Source: Thinopyrum elongatum
Taxonomy: Eukaryota > Streptophyta > Magnoliopsida > Poales > Poaceae
Length of the DNA: 64,000 nt
Reading direction: 5' to 3'
NCBI GenBank assembly: GCA_011799875.1
Contig: CM022303.1
Span: 551,011,368-551,075,367, forward strand
Numbering within the stretch: the first letter of the stretch is position 1; each line of letters starts with the position of its first letter. Below, in pieces: positions 45,779 through 55,691 of this stretch. The notes beneath the pieces were generated by a model. The model worked only from the letters and a program-made list of their open reading frames with translations, did no database searches and had not been told where the DNA came from. The translations under genes and the position numbers were made by a program.

Positions 45779-46576
45779 TTAATGCCTTTTAGCTAGGCAT
45801 GATGATTTCAATGATGCTCGCATAAAAGATAAGAATCTAAACACAAGGAGAGCATCATGAAGCATATGACTAGCACATTTAAGTCTAAACCACTTCCTAT
45901 GCACAGGAATTTTGTGAGCAAACAACTTATGGGAACAAGAATCAATTAACATAGGAAGGCAAAACAAGTGCAACTTCAAAACTTTCAACAAAAAGAGAGG
46001 AAACTTGATATTATTGCTATATGTAAAAGCATATGTTCCTCTCTCATAATAATTTTCAGTAGCATCATGAATGAATTCAACAATATAGCTATCACATAAA
46101 GCATTCTTTTCATGATCCACAAGCATAGAAAATTTATTACTCTGCACATAAGCAAATTTATTCTCATGAATAGTAGTGGGAGCAAACTCAACAAAATAAC
46201 TATCATGGGATTGAAAATTAAAATCATGATGACAAGTTTCATGGTTATCATTATTCTTTATAGCATACATGTCATCACCATAATCATCATAAATAGGAGG
46301 CACGCTTTCATCATAGTAAATATTCCCATCAAAACTTGGGGGACTAAAAATATCATCTTCATCAAACATAGCATCCCCAAGCTTATGGCTTTGCATATCG
46401 TTAGCATCATGGATATTCAAAGAGTTCATACCAACAACATTGCAATCATGCTCATCATTGAAAGATTTATTGTCAAACATTTTATAGAATTCTTCTTCTA
46501 TCAATTGAGCACAATTTTCCTTTCCATCATTTTCACGAAAGACATTATAAAGATGAATAATATGATGCAACCTCAA
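45779..46576 (-). CDS. Unidentified 265-aa ORF of the nested LTR element
   Basis: It begins MRLHHIIHLYNVFRENDG, has an acidic, His/Asn/Tyr-rich middle, and ends in a hydrophobic/basic part (LLKVLKLHLFCLPMLIDSC ... SSCLAKRH). No zinc knuckle or enzymatic motif is visible. It occupies the gag position just inside the primer-binding site, so a gag-derived or structural role is possible but unproven. Similar ORFs recur, from memory, in other copies of this family. The continuous frame suggests either recent insertion or selection on the family. Confidence 0.5.
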   Translation of the reverse strand: MRLHHIIHLYNVFRENDGKENCAQLIEEEFYKMFDNKSFNDEHDCNVVGMNSLNIHDANDMQSHKLGDAMFDEDDIFSPPSFDGNIYYDESVPPIYDDYGDDMYAIKNNDNHETCHHDFNFQSHDSYFVEFAPTTIHENKFAYVQSNKFSMLVDHEKNALCDSYIVEFIHDATENYYERGTYAFTYSNNIKFPLFLLKVLKLHLFCLPMLIDSCSHKLFAHKIPVHRKWFRLKCASHMLHDALLVFRFLSFMRASLKSSCLAKRH

Positions 46577-46677
46577 TTCTATTTTTTTAGTTTTCTTTTA
46601 TAAACCAAACTAGTGATAAAACAAGAAACTAAAAAAATTCAATTGCAAGATCTAAAGATATACCTTCAAGCACTCAC

Positions 46678-46758
46678 CTCCCCGGCAACGGCGCCAGAAA
46701 AGAGCTTCGTTGACGGGATGTGAGTGCCGCTTACCTAACCTCCCCGGCAACGGCGCCA
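46678..46758 (-). other. Primer-binding site, duplicated
   Basis: TCCCCGGCAACGGCGCCA, identical to the tRNA-Asp(GUC) 3' end with CCA, occurs at 46678-46695 and again at 46741-46758, each followed by GAAAAGAGCTT. The second copy is 10 bp from the LTR and is the functional position; the first is 63 bp further inside. Confidence 0.88.
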
Positions 46759-46768
46759 GAAAAGAGCT

Positions 46769-48404
46769 TGATGTCTACTACACAACTTGTTCTTGTAGAC
46801 TCGTGTTGGGCCTCCAAGCGCAGAGTTTTATAGGACAGTAGCAAATTTCCCTCAAGTGGATGACCTAACATTTATCAATCCGTGGGAGGTGTAGGATGCA
46901 GATGGTCTCTCTCAAACAACCCTGCAACCAAATAACAAAAAGTCTCTTGTGTCCCCAACACACCCAATACAATGGCAAATTGTATAGGTGCACTAGTTCG
47001 GCGAAGAGATGGTGATAAAAGTGCAATATGGATGGTAGAAATATATTTTTATAATCTGAATAAATAAAAACATCAAGGTAGCAAGTGATAAAATGGAGCA
47101 CAAACGGTATTGCAATGCTTGAAAACAAGGCCTAGGGTCCGTACTTTCGCTAGTGCAATCTCTCAACAATGCTAATCTAATTGGATCATATAACCATCCC
47201 TCAACATGCGATGAAGAAGCACTCCAAAGTTCTTATCTAGCGGAGAACATAAGAAGAAATTGTTTGTAGGGTACGAAACCAACTTAAAGTTATTCTTTCT
47301 GTTCGATCTATTCAAGAGTTCGTACTAAAATAACACAAAGCTATTCTTTCCGTTCGATCTATCCAAGAGTTCGTACTAAAATAACACAATATGATACACA
47401 TCAACCAACTCTAATGTCACCTAGATACTCCAATGTCACCGCGGGTATCCGTGAGTTGATTATGCGATATGCATCAAACAATTTCAGATTCATAATACTC
47501 AATCCAACACAAAGAACTTCAAAGAGTGCCCCAAGATTTCTACCGGAGAAACAAGGACAAAAACATGCATCAACCCCTATGCATAGATTACCCCAATGTC
47601 ACCTCAGGAATCCGCGAGTTGAGTGCCAAGACATAGATCAAGTGCTCTCAAATCCATAAAAGTATTCAATCCAATAAAATGAAATCTCAAAGGAAAAACA
47701 CAATTCACAACAAGATAGAGAGGGGGAAACACCATATGATCCAACTATATTAACAAAGCCCGTGATACATCAAGATCGTGACATCTCAAGAACACGAGAG
47801 AGAGAGATTAAACACATAGCTACTGGTACAAACCCTCAGCCCCGAGGGTGGACTACTCCCTCCTCATCATGGTGGCCGCCGGGATGATGAAGATGGCGAC
47901 CGGTGGTGATTTCCCCCTCCGGCAGGGTGCCAGAACGGGGTCTAGATTGGTTTTTCGTCGCTACAGAGGCATGCGGCGGCGGAACTTCTGATTTAGGGCT
48001 ACCCTGAGGGTTTTTGGAATATTTGACGATTTATAGGGGCGAAGAGGGGGTACGGGAGGCCACCGAGGTGGGCACAACCCACCGGGGCGCGCCTGGGGGC
48101 CCAGGCGCGCCCTGGTGGGTTGTGCCCCCTCGGGGCACCCCCCAGGTGCTGCTCTGGCCCATTGGATGTCTTCTGGTTCATAAAAAATTCACAAAAAGTT
48201 TCGCGGTGTTTGGACTCCGTTTGATATTGATTTCCTGTGATGTAAAAAACAAGCAAAAAACAGCAACTGGCACTGGGCACTAGGTCAATAGGTTAGTCCC
48301 AAAAAATGATATAAAGTTGCTATAAAATGATTGTAAAACATCCAAGAATGATAATATAACAGCATGAATACTTCATAAATTATAGATACGTTGGACACGT
48401 ATCA
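46769..48404 (-). repeat. 5' LTR (1636 bp) of the nested element
   Basis: Same ends as the left LTR. Near 48085-48120 it contains a GC-rich palindrome GGCGCGCCTGGG...CCCAGGCGCGCC that the other LTR lacks. Confidence 0.9.
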
Positions 48405-48575
48405 GAGCTTCGTACCATCATGCGTCTGTTACTTCCGGCTAATGATGAAGCCATGGATTTATTCAATACTTTGACATACAAGACAACGTGACATATAGAA
48501 GGGTACATAGATGAGATCAGGAAAAAATTGGATCAACTTGTGCACATCCATAATGGGCATTCTTAATAAATCCCT
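48405..48575 (+). pseudogene. Captured SNF2-helicase fragment, arm 2, distal part
   Basis: Resumes the frame broken at 41171, after the GAGCT duplication: LRTIMRLLLPANDEAM, then the IDEIRKKL and H-I-H-N-G motifs equivalent to the minus-strand arm. Small deletions break the frame near 48470. Homology to arm 1 fades after about 48575. Confidence 0.7.
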
Positions 48576-48959
48576 TATTAAGACTATAAGAAAATCTATT
48601 GTGTACTATACATACATATACTAATTAATTGCAAATACATAACAAACTTTTGCAAATACAACATTAAAATATGCAAGTTTTGCAAATACTAATTGCTATA
48701 CATTGGATCAAATGTCAAAATTCATCAACTTTTTTCTATACATTGTATTCATACATATATATATACTAATTTCTATACATATTGGATCAAAATGTAAAAA
48801 TTCCTTAACTTTTTTCTATACATCTAATCATCTAGTGAAAAAAATGTATATCCAAAAATCTAGTGAAAATTAACTTTTGTAAATTCGATCTATGCAAATT
48901 TAACTTTTTTAAATGGTTGATTGTGATTTTTGTAATTCTTTTTCACTTGATTTTGCAAT

Positions 48960-49250
48960 ACTAAACTAAAAGTATAAAAAAAAACTAAAAAACATTCATC
49001 TAACATTTATATATCTAGCATTTCTATATAACTAAAAGTATAAAAAACAAAAAACATTCATCTAACATTTCTATAAACTAAAAGTATAAAAAACTAAAAA
49101 CATTCATCTAACATTTATATATCGAACATTTCTATATAACTAAAAGTATAAAAAACTAAAAAACATTCATCTAGCATTTATATATCTAACATTCATCTAA
49201 CATTTCTATAACTAAAAGTATAAAAAACTAAAAAACAGAAAAACAGAAAA
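48960..49250. repeat. AT-rich tandem repeats
   Basis: Four to five copies of AACTAAAAGTATAAAAAACT plus ACATTCATCTAACATTTATA, period about 60 bp. 48576-48959 before it is AT-rich filler with no gene. Confidence 0.75.
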
Positions 49251-49265
49251 ACAGAAAATAAGAAT

Positions 49266-49580
49266 ATGTGTGTGTGTGTGTGTGTGTTCGTGCATGTGTG
49301 TGTGTGTGTGTGCGGGCTCGATGGGAGGGGCGGCCATGGCGGCAGGGGCTCACAGCGAGGCGACGGCCGGCGAGGCGAGGCGAGTCGTCGGCGACGGCGA
49401 CGGCGCGCGAGGTCGAGGAGAGGGGCGGCGCGACGGGGGCGGCGACGGCGTGGGCGGCGCGTCGGGGGCGGCGACGGCGTGGGCGGCGCGACGGGGGCGG
49501 CGACTGCGTGGGCGCCGCGTCGGGGGCGGCGATCTTCTCTGTGTACTGGTCGAAGAGACGAAGAAAGCAGAGGGAAACTG
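49266..49580. repeat. (TG)n microsatellite and GCGGCGACG low-complexity block
   Basis: (TG)n at 49266-49311, then (G/C)-rich GGCGGCGACGGCGTGGGCGG repeats. Open frames of about 100-150 aa in all plus-strand phases reflect composition, not a gene. Confidence 0.75.
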
Positions 49581-49612
49581 AAAAAATTTCAAGTGCTCTA
49601 TATATATGCGGG

Positions 49613-49740
49613 GACCTTTAGTCCCGGTTGGAGCCACCAACCGGGACTAAAGGTCACTTTGGCCAGCCGAAGCTGCGGGAAGCGCAGGCCTTTAGTCGCG
49701 GTTGGTTGCTCCAACCGCGACTAAAGGCCTGTGCTTCCCG
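49613..49740. repeat. Two CACTA-type palindromes inside CACTA-2
   Basis: A 19-bp-arm hairpin (49613-49631 with 49637-49655, GACCTTTAGTCCCGGTTGG) and a 20-bp-arm hairpin (49686-49705 with 49711-49730, AGGCCTTTAGTCGCGGTTGG). Both are of the subterminal type normally near the ends, yet they lie ~6 kb inside. Confidence 0.85.
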
Positions 49741-50282
49741 TGTCCAATGTTTAGTCCCACCTCACTAGTTGAGAGGAGCTCGCACCGGTTTATAAGCCCC
49801 GCCGCGGCTACCGTGCCGAGCTCCTCTCTAAGCAGGCCTTTGTGGGCCTATTGAAACTGTGCTGCCCTGTGGGGCCTAGTGGGCCGTATGGGTCTGCATC
49901 CTGGCCCAACTAGAGGTTGGGTTTCTAGTCGTATGCAGGCCGTGGCGGCCCAGTAGGCGGGCTTTTTTTTCTATTTTTTTTTGTTTTCTGCTTTATTTAT
50001 TTTCTTTTGTTTCTGAGTTGTTTTTTGTTTTATTTAGAGTTTCTTTGTGAATCTTTTTGCTTTAGGTAAAAAAAATTATAAACTTTCTTTTAGTGCTTGT
50101 TGTTTTCAAATTTGGATAGTTTAAATTTGAATTATTTGAATTTTATGTGAATCACTAGTTTGTGAATAACCTTACTTTAAAAATAGATTTTTCAGTGATT
50201 CTTTTTTCTGCTGTTTAATATTAGTGTGTTTTATCATTATATTCAATTTGGTAATTCTTAGGTTATTTTAAAAAAAGAAATA
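49741..50282. other. CACTA-2 interior, no gene
   Basis: GC-rich to about 49960 with CACCGGTTTATAAGCCCCGC, a TATA-like context on the plus strand, then T-rich DNA. No coding motif recognised. Confidence 0.5.
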
Positions 50283-50960
50283 CCTTTGTAACAGATGCGT
50301 TTTCGTCCAAAACCTTGATACTTCAAAAGAGATTGTCCATTTTGTACACGAAGTGCATTCAGTTTCTTCTGTAACCCTCTCAACTTTTTAGCACAGGCTA
50401 TGTGGGTGAAATGATGATACCATGCCAACTTTCAACCTTTTCAGAGTTCATTTTATAGTGCTTTTCAATTTCAGGGTCATTTAGCTAAAAAAAATCAGTA
50501 AATGCATGAAAAATAGCAAATAAAGTCAGAAAGGGTTGAAAAATGATGACGTGGCTTTGAATGGTGCGTACTGAACGCACAAAAAGTCTGGAGTTGAAAT
50601 AAGTTTAAAAAAATGAAATGCCTTTGTAACAGATGAGTTTTCGTCCGAAACCCTGATACTTCGAAAGAGATTGTCCATTTTGTACACGAAGTGCATCCAG
50701 TTTTTGCCGTAACCCTCTCAACTTTTTAGCACATACTATGTGGGTGAAATGATGATACCATGCCAACTTTCAACCTTTTCAGAGTTTATTTGTAGTGCTT
50801 TTCAATTTCAGAGTCATTTAGCTCAAAAAAATCAGTAAATGCATGAAAAATAGCAAATGAAGTCAGAAAGGGTTGAAAATTGATGATGTTTGTCCGAAGC
50901 ACATAAGTACACGTTTCAAATGCCAAAACACATAAGCACCCTAACTATTACAAAGATTCC
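50283..50960. repeat. Tandem duplication, period 338 bp
   Basis: Second copy starts at 50621. Shared anchors include CCTTTGTAACAGATG, GATTGTCCATTTTGTACACG and ACCATGCCAACTTTCAACCT. The minus strand contains no long frame. Lies 3' of the transposase gene. Confidence 0.85.
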
Positions 50961-51120
50961 CTCCGGTTTGTCCAAAGTGGGACTTTCCAGATATATAAGT
51001 CCGAAAACTCACTAGAGAAGAAAGTGATGACAGTGAAGCCGGTCACATCCCAGAGTGGGATCTTGGGGTGTAAAACTTTTTCTTCACGTGTGTCCCTTTG
51101 CGCCGTAACCATGGACAATC

Positions 51121-54100
51121 TTAATCATTTAACTGGATGCTCGGGTCAATATTCACTTTGAAGGGAGCAATTTCATGGAACTTTTCATAATCTTCTGACA
51201 TGTCTGTCTTGTCATCCACTTCCACGATATTTCTTTTCCCTGAAAGAACTATGTGGCGCTTTGGCTCATCGTATGATGTATTTGCTTCCTTATCTTTTCT
51301 TTTTCTCGGCTTGGTAGACATGTCCTTCACAAAGAAAACCTGCACCACATCATTGGCTAGGACGAATGGTTCGTCTGCGTACGCAAGATTGTTGAGATCC
51401 ACTGTTGTCATTCCGTACTGCGGGTCTTCCGTTACCCCGCCTCGTGTCAGATTGACCCATTTGCACCGAAACAAAGGGACCTTCAAACTACGTCCATAGT
51501 CAAGTTCCCATATCTCCTCTATGTAACCATAATATGTGTCATTTTCCATCTTGGTTGCTGCATCAAAGCGGACACCACTGTTTTGTTTGGTGCTCTTTTT
51601 ATCTTGGGCGATCGTGTAAAATGTATTCCCATTTATCTCGTACCCTTTGAAAGTCATTATATTCAAAGATGGTAACTAGGACAGCAAGTACAGGTCATCT
51701 TCAACAGCGTCATCATGCATGGCACGTGTCTGCAACCAACCGGCGAAAGTCCCCGTTTGTTCACGTGTAATCCAGTTGTCAGACTGCTCCGGGTGTTTGG
51801 AGCGTAAAATATTCTTGTGTTTCTCAATATACGGAGCCACCAAGGCGGAATTTTGTAGAACTGTGTAGTGTGCTTGAGTGAGAGAATGCCCGTCCATACA
51901 TATTATTGCTTTTGGTCCTAGCGTGCCATTTCCACCCAGTCTGCCCTTATGCCGCGATTCAGGAACACCAATCAGCTTAAGGTCAGGAATAAAGTCAACA
52001 CAAAACTCAATGACCTCCTCATTTTCATGGCCCTTGGAGATGCTTCCTTCTGGCCTAGCATGGTTATGAACATATTTCTTTAAGACTCCCATGAACCTCT
52101 CAAAGGGGAACATATTGTGTAGAAATACAGGACCCAGAACGGCAATCTCTTCGCATAGGTGAACTAGGACGTGCGTCATGATATTGAAGAAGGATGGTGG
52201 GAACACCAACTCGAAACTGACAAGACATTGCACCAAATCATTCTCTAACCTTGGTATGATTTCTGGATCGATTACCTTCTGAGAGATTGCATTGAGGAAT
52301 GCACATAGCTTCACAATGGCTAATCGAACGTTTTCCGGTAGAAGCCCCCTCAATGCAACTTTAGGTTCTGGAACTTTAGGTTCTGGAACTTTTTCTCTGC
52401 CATATTTATTATTCCCTTTATATTCGACGAGAAGTCAGACGGGACCTTCATACTGAGCAGGCATTCAAAGAAGATTTACTTCTCTTCTTTGGTAAGAGCG
52501 TAGCTGGCATGACCCTGATGTATGCCGCCTTTTCCGTGCATACGTTGTTGGTCCTCCCGTGCCTCCGGTGTATCTTTTGTCTTCCCATACACACCCAAGA
52601 AGCCAAGCAGGGTCACACAAAGATTCTTTGTCACGTGCATCACGTCGATTGCAGAGCGGACCTCTAGGTCTTTGCAATAGGGTAGGTCCCAAAATATAGA
52701 TTTCTTCTTCCACATGGGTGCGCGTCCGTCAGCGTCATTCGGAACAGATTGTCCGCCAGGACCCTTTCCAAAGATTACCTTTAAAACTTTGACCATATCA
52801 TGTACATCATCACCAGTACGGTGGCGAGGCTTCGTCCGGTGATCTGCCTCACCTTTGAAATGCTTGCCTTTCTTTCTTACGGGATGCCTACTCGGAAGAA
52901 ATCGACGATGTCCCAGGTACACATTCTTCTTACAATTATCCAAATATATACTGTCGGTATCATCCAAACAGTGCGTGCATGCGCGGTATCCCTTGTTTGT
53001 CTGTCCTGAAAGGTTACCGAGAGCAAGCCAATCATTAATGGTCACAAACAGCAACGCATGTAGGTCAAATTCTTCCCGATTGTCCTCATCCCACGCACGT
53101 ACACCTTTTTCATTCCACAGCTGTAAGAGTTCTTCAACTAATGGCCTTAGGTACACATCAATGTCGTTGCCGGGTTGCTTAGGGCCTTGGATGAGCACTG
53201 GCATCATAATGTACTTCCACTTCATGCACAACCAAGGAGGAAGGTTATACATACATAGAGTCACAGGCCAGGTGCTATGATTGCTGCTCTGCTCCCCAAA
53301 AGGATTAATGCCATCTGCGCTTAGACTAAACCATACGTTCCTTGCGTCATCTGCGAAGTCCCTCCACTTCCTCTCGATTTTTCTCCACTGCGACCCGTCA
53401 GCGGGTACTCTCAACTTCCCGTCTTTCTTACGGTCTTCTTTGTGCCATCGCATCATCTTAGCATGCTCTTTGTTTTGAAACAAATATTTCAACCGTGGTA
53501 TTATAGGAGCATACCACATCATCTTGGCAGGAATCTTCTTCCTGGGGCGCTCGCCCTCGACATCACCAAGGTCATCGTGGCTGATCTTATAGCGCAATGC
53601 ACCGCATACCGGGCATGCATTCAAATCCTCGTACTCACCGCGGTAGAGGATGCAGTCATTAGGGCATGCATGTATCTTCTGCACCTCTAATCCTAGAGGG
53701 CAGACAGCCTTCTTTGCTTCGTACGTACTGTCGGGAAATTCGTTGTCCTTTGGAAGCATCTTCTTTAACATTATCAGCAACTTTCGAAATCCCTTGTCAG
53801 ATACACCATTCTCTGCCTTCCATTGCAGCAATTCCAATGTGGTGCCCAGCTTTTTCTTGTCAGCTTCACAATTTGGGTACAACGATTTCTTGTGATCTTC
53901 TAACATGCGCTGCAACTTCAGCCTCTCCTTTTCACTTGCGCAGTTTCTCTTTGCATCGGCAATGGCCCGACCAAGATCATCAGCGGGCTCATCTGATGCC
54001 TCTTCTTCAGTTTCTTCCTGCATTGCTGGCTCAGCTTCTTCCCCCATTGTTGTACCATCGTATTCAGGGAACCCATGGCCAGGATAGTTGCCGTCGTCCT

Positions 54101-54369
54101 CTTCTTCTTCATTGTCTTCCATCATAACCCCCTCTTTCTCCGTGCTTGGTCCAAATATTATAGTGGGGCATGAAACCGGACTCAAACAGGTGGACGTGAA
54201 TGGTTCTTGACTTAAAGTAATTCTGATCATTCTTACAGCCAGCACATGGATAACACATAAAACCATCCGCCCGCTTGTTTGCCTCAGCCGCAAGCAGAAA
54301 AGTACGCACGCCATTAATGAACTGGGGAGAGCATCGGTCATCGTACATCCATTGCAGACTCATCTTCAT
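51121..54369 (-). pseudogene. CACTA-2 TNP2-type transposase, multiply broken
   Basis: 54369-54130 holds the transposase-associated domain (MSLQWMYDDRCSPQFINGVR; C-x2-C before NDQNYFKSR). An extra G in the run at 54128-54132 shifts the frame; the second frame then runs to 52476. Its transposase_21 core has CPVCGALRYKI, SLSADGINPFG and SAIDVMHVTKNLCVTLLGF. TAA at 52476-52478 ends it. The DUF4218 part (52353-51676, MFPFERFMGVLKKYVHNHARP) follows a local deletion marked by a 15-bp duplication (GTTCCAGAACCTAAA) at ~52360-52392. TAG at 51676-51678 precedes the DUF4216-like part (51666-51121, MTFKGYEINGNTFYTIAQD). At least one frameshift, two stops and one deletion make it inactive. Confidence 0.9.
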
Positions 54370-54442
54370 TGCACAGCACCGAAAAAACTAAATTAATACA
54401 AGTTCATACACACTTATTCTCATAAAACAATATACAAACTCT

Positions 54443-54893
54443 CTAGCTAAAGCATTTAAATGCAACAACAAATGCGATCAAGATTGCAACTAAGGTAACA
54501 ATTGATCCAACAGCATAATGATACCAAGCCTTACTATCAATGGCATATTTTCTAATCTTTCTAATCTTCAAGCGCATTTTCTCCATCTTGATCTTGTGAT
54601 CATCGACGACATCGGCAACATACAACTCCAGTTTCATCTTCTCTTCTTCAATTCTTTTCAAAAAAAATTCAAATATTCGTTTTCTTTTTCAACTAAATTT
54701 AACCTCTCGACAAGAGGGTCGGTTGGAATTTCCAGTTCACATACCTCCTAGATAAAAATATCTATGTCAACTTGATGGACATAATTTGTCATAAACACAA
54801 AATGCAACAAATAGTTATAAAAGAGAATATACCACATCCGAATCATAAACCGGACGAGGGCCGACGGGGACGGATATCAAAACCATGCCACTA
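54443..54893 (-). CDS. Small coiled-coil membrane protein 5' of the transposase
   Basis: The last exon (54661-54443) encodes 72 aa: a charged helix (EEKMKLELYVADVVDDHKI) and a predicted membrane helix (YAVGSIVTLVAILIAFVVAF) near the C terminus. Upstream, PTDPLVERLNLVEKENEYL at 54735-54675 continues the coiled coil, but an A8 run (T8 on the coding strand) at ~54660-54668 puts it out of frame. A short first exon with MVLISVPVGPRPVYDSDV at ~54893-54838 ends at a GT. I recall near-identical small ORFs beside CACTA transposases in wheat; their function is unknown to me. It could be a leftover 5' part of the transposase transcript or a separate accessory protein. Confidence 0.6.
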
Positions 54894-55389
54894 TGTATAA
54901 CAAATAACGTACGGGTAAGAAAATTATACAAGTAACTATATATCTAAATCACACAAATATGATTTTTTTTATATAAAAAACATAAGAACAAGAGGCTCAC
55001 CAAGGTGGTGCCGGCGACGGGACGGTGCGGGCGATCGACGGTGGTTAGGATGGGGACGGGAAGGCACTAAGTAAACCACACCTACATATGTAAACTAAGA
55101 CTTAATTTGAGCTCAAATTGCATATAAATCAAATAAACTACCACATATAATTACTCCCAAACTAAAACCCACAAATCACTATACTTATAGAGCATTGCAA
55201 GAGTTAATCTAGCAATGAGAGATGAAAGGACAAAGTTGCTAACCTTTGTGATCACTTGGATGGATGGGGGCCGGGCCTTCAAATCTTGACAATTTTTGGG
55301 CAAAATGAAGGATGAGCTCGAGCAAAGGGGAAGAACAGAGAGGAGAGGAAAGGGGAAGAACAGAGAGCTCGGGCTCGACGAAGGGTTTA

Positions 55390-55691
55390 TATAGGATGAT
55401 CTATAGTCCCGGTTGGTGATACAAACCGGGACTAAAGGTTAGCCTCTAGTCCCGGTTCGTGCCACGAACCGGGACTAAAGGTGTTGGTGGGGCCCCAGCC
55501 TGACACCAGCCTGCCACCACCTCTTTAGTCCCGGTTCGTGTCATGAACCGGTACTAGAGGTTCAACACGAACCGGGACTAATGAGTGCCGCCCCCCTAGC
55601 CGTTGGAACCGGCACTAATGGTCACATTAGTGCCGGTCCGTAATTGAACCGGGACTAATGAGGTGAACATAAGGTCGTTTTTCTACTAGTG
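55390..55691. repeat. CACTA-2 right subterminal repeats and terminus
   Basis: Repeats of TAGTCCCGGTT(G/C) and AACCGGGACTAA in both orientations, ending in CGTTTTTCTACTAGTG. 54894-55389 between the small ORF and these repeats is the presumed promoter/leader; no gene seen. Confidence 0.88.

Larger units (their letters stand above)
41172..48404 (-). mobile_element. LTR retrotransposon (tRNA-Asp primed, non-autonomous) inside CACTA-2
   Basis: LTRs 41172-42790 and 46769-48404 (both TG...CA; on the minus strand they begin TGATACGTxTCCAACGTATC). Target duplication GAGCT at 41167-41171 and 48405-48409. The polypurine tract lies beside the left LTR and the primer-binding site beside the right LTR, so the element reads leftward. 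The interior lacks any protease, integrase or reverse transcriptase, only one unidentified ORF, so it depended on another element's enzymes. It belongs to a very common Triticeae family whose name I do not assign. Confidence 0.9.
35710..55691 (-). mobile_element. CACTA transposon 2, complete ends, ~20 kb with nested insertion
   Basis: The left end reads CACTAGTGCAGAATCGGGC. The reverse complement of the right end reads CACTAGTAGAAAAACGACC. The 3 bp outside each end are GCA (35707-35709 and 55692-55694), a matching target duplication, so both ends belong to one insertion. Genes run leftward: small membrane ORF, transposase, a ~10-kb interior, then the second gene with a Ulp1-like domain. The interior holds an LTR retrotransposon (41172-48404). 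The termini share CACTAGT and then diverge. All genes except possibly the small ORF are broken. Confidence 0.9.

Noticed and set aside
46678..46758. tRNA-Asp gene fragment
   Set aside because: Only the last 18 nt including CCA are present, which is the primer-binding site of an LTR element; no cloverleaf is possible.
49266..49724. 100-152 aa plus-strand ORFs starting in (TG)n
   Set aside because: Three phases are open over the same simple repeat and run into CACTA palindromes.
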